NCBI GenBank assembly: GCA_013180625.2
Contig: SNVD02013908.1
Span: 1-64,000, forward strand
Direction of reading: 5' to 3'
Origin: Boswellia sacra
Lineage: Eukaryota; Streptophyta; Magnoliopsida; Sapindales; Burseraceae
Length of the DNA: 64,000 bases
The position numbers and the translations under genes were made by a program. Of this stretch, positions 60,158-64,000 are shown in pieces (position 1 is the stretch's first letter; every line of letters begins with the position of its first letter). Below the pieces are notes generated by a model. That model was given only the letters and a program-made list of their open reading frames with translations, did no database searches and was not told the origin of the DNA.

Positions 60158-61080
60158 GGGAAAATTGAAAAAATAGACAAAATTAAGGGCCTTAAATAGA
60201 ATTTAGACACATCCTAAAAAGTTTTCATGCCATAGACACTTTCTTGAAAAAATGACTAAAATGTCCTTTGAGACTCAAATTTAAAAAAAAAAAGATGCGT
60301 TTCATCGTAACGAATAAGACACTCGACATGTCAAATCCTATCGGATGCTTCAACCGACACTCCTTATCATCGTCGGTGTTCACTCGATACTAGACATAAT
60401 CTGTCGAGTCTTGTCGGATACACGGACCGACACTTGACATAACGTGTCGAGTCTTCGAAAATGCCTTGATGGCGAGTGTCGGTCTGTGCATCCGACAGGA
60501 CTAAACACGTTATATCGAGTGTCGGTCCGTGCATCCAACAAGACTTGACACATTATGTCTAGTGTCGAGTGAACACCGATGATGATGATGAGTGTCGGTT
60601 GAAGCATCCGATAGGACTCGACATGTCGAGTGTCCTCTTCGTCAGGACGAAACGTGTCGGTTTTCACAATTTTTACGTACATCAAACCAAAAAATCAACT
60701 AAATAACACTTCGTTTAGCCCCACAAACACAAAATAAATACAAAATACGAGCCCAAACTTAAATCCCTAAAATCTATCCCAAATCCCCAAACATATGATA
60801 AGTTTCTCATTCCTCTTGCTCCGTTTCGGACTACGTTTTCGACAGTGTCGAGGGGTATTGGAAGCTGGACAACAATAGAGTGTTATAAAAATAGGACACG
60901 GTTATGAAAATAGGAAGAGGTAAGTGAAGGAAAGAGGAAAATAAAGAGTTTAGGAATAAATTGAATTTCAAATGGTATTTTAGTCATTTTTTGAAGAAGT
61001 ATCTATGGCATGAAAATTTTTCAAGATGTGTCTAAATTTCACTTAAGGCCCCTAAAAGTGTCTATTTTTTCAATTTTCTC
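60158..61080. mobile_element. Mutator-like non-autonomous element with TIRs of about 110 bp
   Basis: The left end GGGAAAATTGAAAAAATAGA and the inverted right end GAGAAAATTGAAAAAATAGA stay alignable for about 110 bases (through TTTAGACACATC, TTTTCATGCCATAGA, AAAAAATGACTAAAAT). The flanks are AAATATCAA (60149-60157) and ATATATCAA (61081-61089), a 9-bp duplication with one mismatch. Long TIRs plus a 9-bp duplication are the Mutator-like signature. No transposase is present. The interior is a large hairpin (60298-60654). Confidence 0.82.
60298..60654. repeat. Long hairpin of CGACACTCGAC-type repeats inside the Mutator-like element
   Basis: The left arm, from CGTTTCATCGTAACGAATAA through ATCGGATGCTTCAACCGACA, pairs with the right arm, whose inverse reads CGTTTCGTCCTGACGAAGAG then ATCGGATGCTTCAACCGACA. 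Pairing continues almost to the centre near 60472 (CCTTGATGG), so each arm is about 170 bases. Within the arms are short direct repeats built on GAGTGTCGGT-GCATCC. The minus-strand open frame of 101 codons here is a repeat artefact. Confidence 0.85.
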
Positions 61081-61748
61081 ATATATCAAGGATATCTTTT
61101 ATTTATTTTAAAATTTGTATCTAATTCTTTCCTTATAACAGAGCTTCTTCTTAGTAATTTAATTATAATAAGTGTTTTTATGTATATCTCATCAAACAAT
61201 TAATAATTTTTTTAATAAAAGTTTAATTTATAGAAGTTCGATCAAATAAGATTACTATTATAAACTTTACATAGAAAAACCGAAACAAACATACCCTTAA
61301 AAAATTATATTAAATTTATTATTTCATGATGTTTTATATTTCTATGACAAATTAATACAAGTTTTTAGATTATTTAATGAATTTTATGATAAAATTATAT
61401 AATTTTTAGATTTATATTTGAAAAGGTTCTCTTAATGTACTTACTCCAAAGTGGAGAATATAAATCTTCATAAAAATGCTAAAGTAAGGAAATATCAACA
61501 TAGGATAACCCAAAATATCATTAGTTAAAAAAAAGGGAAAAAAAAACTCTAGTAGAGCACAATTATACTATTTACTAGTTGAAGAACTAAATTCCAAGTT
61601 AACCAAATAATCCATAGAGACAATAGAAGACCTAAAAATAATAAGTAATAAACACAATCTTGTATTTTAAGAAATATTTATTTATAATTAATGATTTTGA
61701 CTTTCTTAAATGATATTAACATTTATTATTTTTTTACTTATAATAAGA

Positions 61749-61752
<4 letters not shown>

Positions 61753-61807
<55 letters not shown>
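61753..61807. repeat. (AT)n microsatellite
   Basis: An uninterrupted TA/AT run of about 55 bases. Confidence 0.97.
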
Positions 61808-61810
<3 letters not shown>

Positions 61811-62099
61811 TAACAATATCCATCCTAAAATTTAAGACAAATAATTAAAAATAGTAAAAAATTAAATTTCAATAGCTAAACTATAAAGCAAACCAAATAT
61901 AATACTTCAACAAATTAAATCAAAATCTCAAGCACAGGATATGACACAAAGCTATGTGAATCTTCTTGCATTAATTTACTGCATGATCTATGAAGATTAT
62001 CATAATGTTTTCTCAATGATTTATTTTAATTTATTTGCATTTTCAGTTCTTATAAATTTAAAAATCTTACAAGCAATAATTTTGATTCAAATCATTCTA

Positions 62100-62106
<7 letters not shown>

Positions 62107-62135
<29 letters not shown>

Positions 62136-62136
62136 T
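62107..62136. repeat. (GTAT)n microsatellite
   Basis: Seven or so perfect units of a four-base ATGT/GTAT repeat. Confidence 0.95.
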
Positions 62137-62200
62137 TTTTGTATAAATGCAATAAAATCATACAATATATGTATTTATTTTAAAATTAACCAACTACGGT

Positions 62201-62991
62201 TAGACCTAGCAACAGGTCGTGTTAGAGCGGTTTCGTGTCGTTTCGTATTCATTTCATGTTAAATTATATTAATCCAAATTCTATCTATTAACTTATTGGG
62301 TTTAAATCTTGACACTCAAATCCGAATGTTAACTTAACATATTACCCGAATACAACCCATTTAACCTATATTTTATTTTGAAATTAGACAACAACATGTG
62401 TTACATGTTTGTATAAATTCTAAATATAAAATATAACCAATAGTTTGTAAATTTAATATCTAAAAATTATTTCGAAATCTATTGAAATATCTAAATTTAA
62501 TGTAATACAAAAACATAAACAAAGTTTTGTATCCAACATCATTTAAATGTCCATCTAAAGCATATTTAAGATAAACAATTAAAAATGTCCAATTATAGAT
62601 GATTTTTGAAAATGAAATATAACATTCTATAAGTTTATTCCTTATATTCCCCATCCAAATGTCAGACTCGTACACACCTAAAAAAAACGTAACTATAATA
62701 GAATAATTTTCATTATGTTAAACATAGTTATAAATTAGTATTTATAATAATTTGTTACATTTAATTATTTTTTATGTATTATAAATAAGTTTACTAAATT
62801 ATTCTTAATATTAACGGGTTAAACATGTGAAACAATTTTTTATAGAATAAACCCAAATACAATTCAATATCAAATGAATTTTATCTTTTTGACCCATTAA
62901 CAACTCGATTCGATAATATTATATCCAAAATACATTTTTATCGAAAGGGTTTGTGTCGTATTAACGGGTCATAGAGAATTTGTTAGGCCTA
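62201..62991. mobile_element. Non-autonomous hAT element, second TIR family
   Basis: The 791-bp element starts TAGACCTAGCAACAGGTCG and ends with the inverse of TAGGCCTAACAAATTCTC. It is flanked by ACTACGGT (62193-62200) and ACTATGGT (62992-62999), an 8-bp duplication with one transition. Subterminal words such as GTGTCGT and ACGGGTCA occur on both sides. There is no transposase. Confidence 0.85.
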
Positions 62992-62999
62992 ACTATGGT

Positions 63000-64000
63000 T
63001 TCAATTAATGCGAAACAAAAAAAAAAAAAAAAGAGATTGCACATAACAATATTGGAATTTTATTGGACAAAAAAAAATGATTGTTAAACTCGTTTTAGGC
63101 AAGACTTTTTTTTTTGTCTTTGAAAAAAATGTCATGGCACATAACAATAATATGATCTTGTTGTGGTACCACGGACTAATAGAAAAAATGCTAAATTTTA
63201 AATATTATTATAATAGTTTTAGCGTGTGTCCTTAAATAACACATTAATAACTAAAACTCTATATAGATTATTGTAAAAATCATTTAATACTATATATTTA
63301 ATGATTGAAAATTTATCATTAAAGATCAATAAATACAAAATCAAAAATATTTTTGTAATGAAACTACACAATCTTTAGAAACACCCCATATTCTTTGAGG
63401 TGTGGCTTCGGTCAATAGTATCTGATCAACATCAACATAATTATCATGACATTGTTAAGGACTAATGAAAATCACTATACAGTATCATAACGGTCTTGAG
63501 ATTTGGTATAAGTAATTTTATCATTGAGGTTTCAAGAGCATACAATAACATCCAAAATTTTAAGTTCAACACACATAAAATTATAAATGTATGATAGTCT
63601 CTTTTTCAGAATTAAGCAATTTAACTTTGAAAAATTGTATTAATTTGTTTAACAAATTATAAATTTTAAAAAAAAATTAGTTTGATAAAAAAAAACATAT
63701 GTGCAAATTACTGGTCCGAAAAAGTTATTATTCTTAGACAATTCTAGATTTTTGAAACAATTTCTTAGTCCAGACAAACTAAACTAATAAATATTTTATA
63801 GTGTTATTTAAAGTTAAAATATCATGAAAATATTTTTATCCGATCATGTATCAAAATAAATTCTATAAATTTTTGAATTTTTTGAATTTGACATTAATTT
63901 AGTAATAGAAGAATTGAGTTTGTCTAATTATGAATTAGGGCATATCAAGTGTTTTATATTTATGCACATGTTGACATAGAGGTAATGAATGTTATGGTAC
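63000..64000. other. AT-rich spacer to the right edge
   Basis: No gene, RNA or mobile element is recognised in the last kilobase. Confidence 0.5.

Larger units (their letters stand above)
61090..62192. other. AT-rich spacer with microsatellites
   Basis: No gene. It contains (AT)n at 61753-61807 and a GTAT tetranucleotide run at 62107-62136. The short frame through the latter is not a gene. Confidence 0.6.

Noticed and set aside
60380..60685. 101-codon minus-strand open frame
   Set aside because: It is generated by the CGACAC repeats of the hairpin; the protein is low complexity and has no recognisable domain.
61941..62183. 80-codon frame through the GTAT repeat
   Set aside because: The Tyr/Val/Cys/Met run is a microsatellite translation and the rest is AT-rich chance sequence.

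Overview
The window is nuclear DNA of a flowering plant, most likely a eudicot. It is AT-rich and has GT-AG introns, an intronless plant-type AP-3 delta gene, two plant-type family-14 glycosyltransferase genes, and Ty3/gypsy, Ty1/copia, hAT and Mutator-like elements of plant lineages. Three host genes are supported, all on the + strand: AP-3 complex subunit delta (23414-26338) and two paralogous GT14 / DUF266 genes (27861-29992 and 53502-57084). The paralogs share one intron position. Most of the rest is nested transposable elements, their fragments and AT-rich spacer.

Region 1 to about 18 kb is a nest of minus-strand LTR retrotransposons. The oldest layer is a decayed Tekay/Del-like chromovirus (pol from 2933, gag to 6914, primer-binding site at 7079, long 5' LTR from about 7095). 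An Athila-like element interrupts its integrase (1-2932, runs off the left edge). A truncated SIRE-like copia LTR (about 7577-9244) and a solo LTR of the Athila-like family (10595-12020, target duplication CCTCT) interrupt its LTR. A CRM-like chromovirus lies just beyond, bounded by a GGATT duplication (12458-17985). It has lost the reverse transcriptase core, and its pol frame runs into the 3' LTR. A 38-bp double transposon mosaic end at 1618-1655 looks like a sequencing-library junction adapter, not plant DNA.

Region 18-23.4 kb holds a degenerate LTR-like block with a CT repeat, then AT-rich spacer with local duplications. Region 23.4-30 kb holds AP3D and the first GT14 gene, each with a short upstream ORF near the main start.

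Region 30-36 kb carries small elements: a TIR element with a perfect 8-bp duplication (30342-30920), a foldback element (31892-32403), and a decayed hAT-like element (about 32702-34807). The last contains both a non-autonomous hAT (32772-33521, duplication GTTTTTAC) and a copia solo LTR (33814-34431).

Region 36.3-51.6 kb is a three-level nest. A minus-strand copia element (36323-51626) was split inside its gag zinc knuckle by a hAT element (39914-50370). The transposase gene of that hAT was in turn split by a gag-protease-only SIRE-like copia element (42822-49106). The hAT and the small element at 32772 share their termini, so they look like an autonomous-type element and a dependent copy. 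All mobile-element coding regions seen here contain stops, frameshifts or deletions.

Region 51.6-64 kb holds the second GT14 gene with a 2.3-kb intron, AT-rich spacer, a Mutator-like element with long TIRs (60158-61080) enclosing a roughly 355-bp hairpin, and a small hAT (62201-62991). A CGACACTCGAC-type repeat vocabulary recurs in three unrelated elements: the Tekay LTR, the hAT and the Mutator-like element. Nothing suggests a new biochemical system. The main points are the adapter artefact, the nest architecture and the shared repeat.
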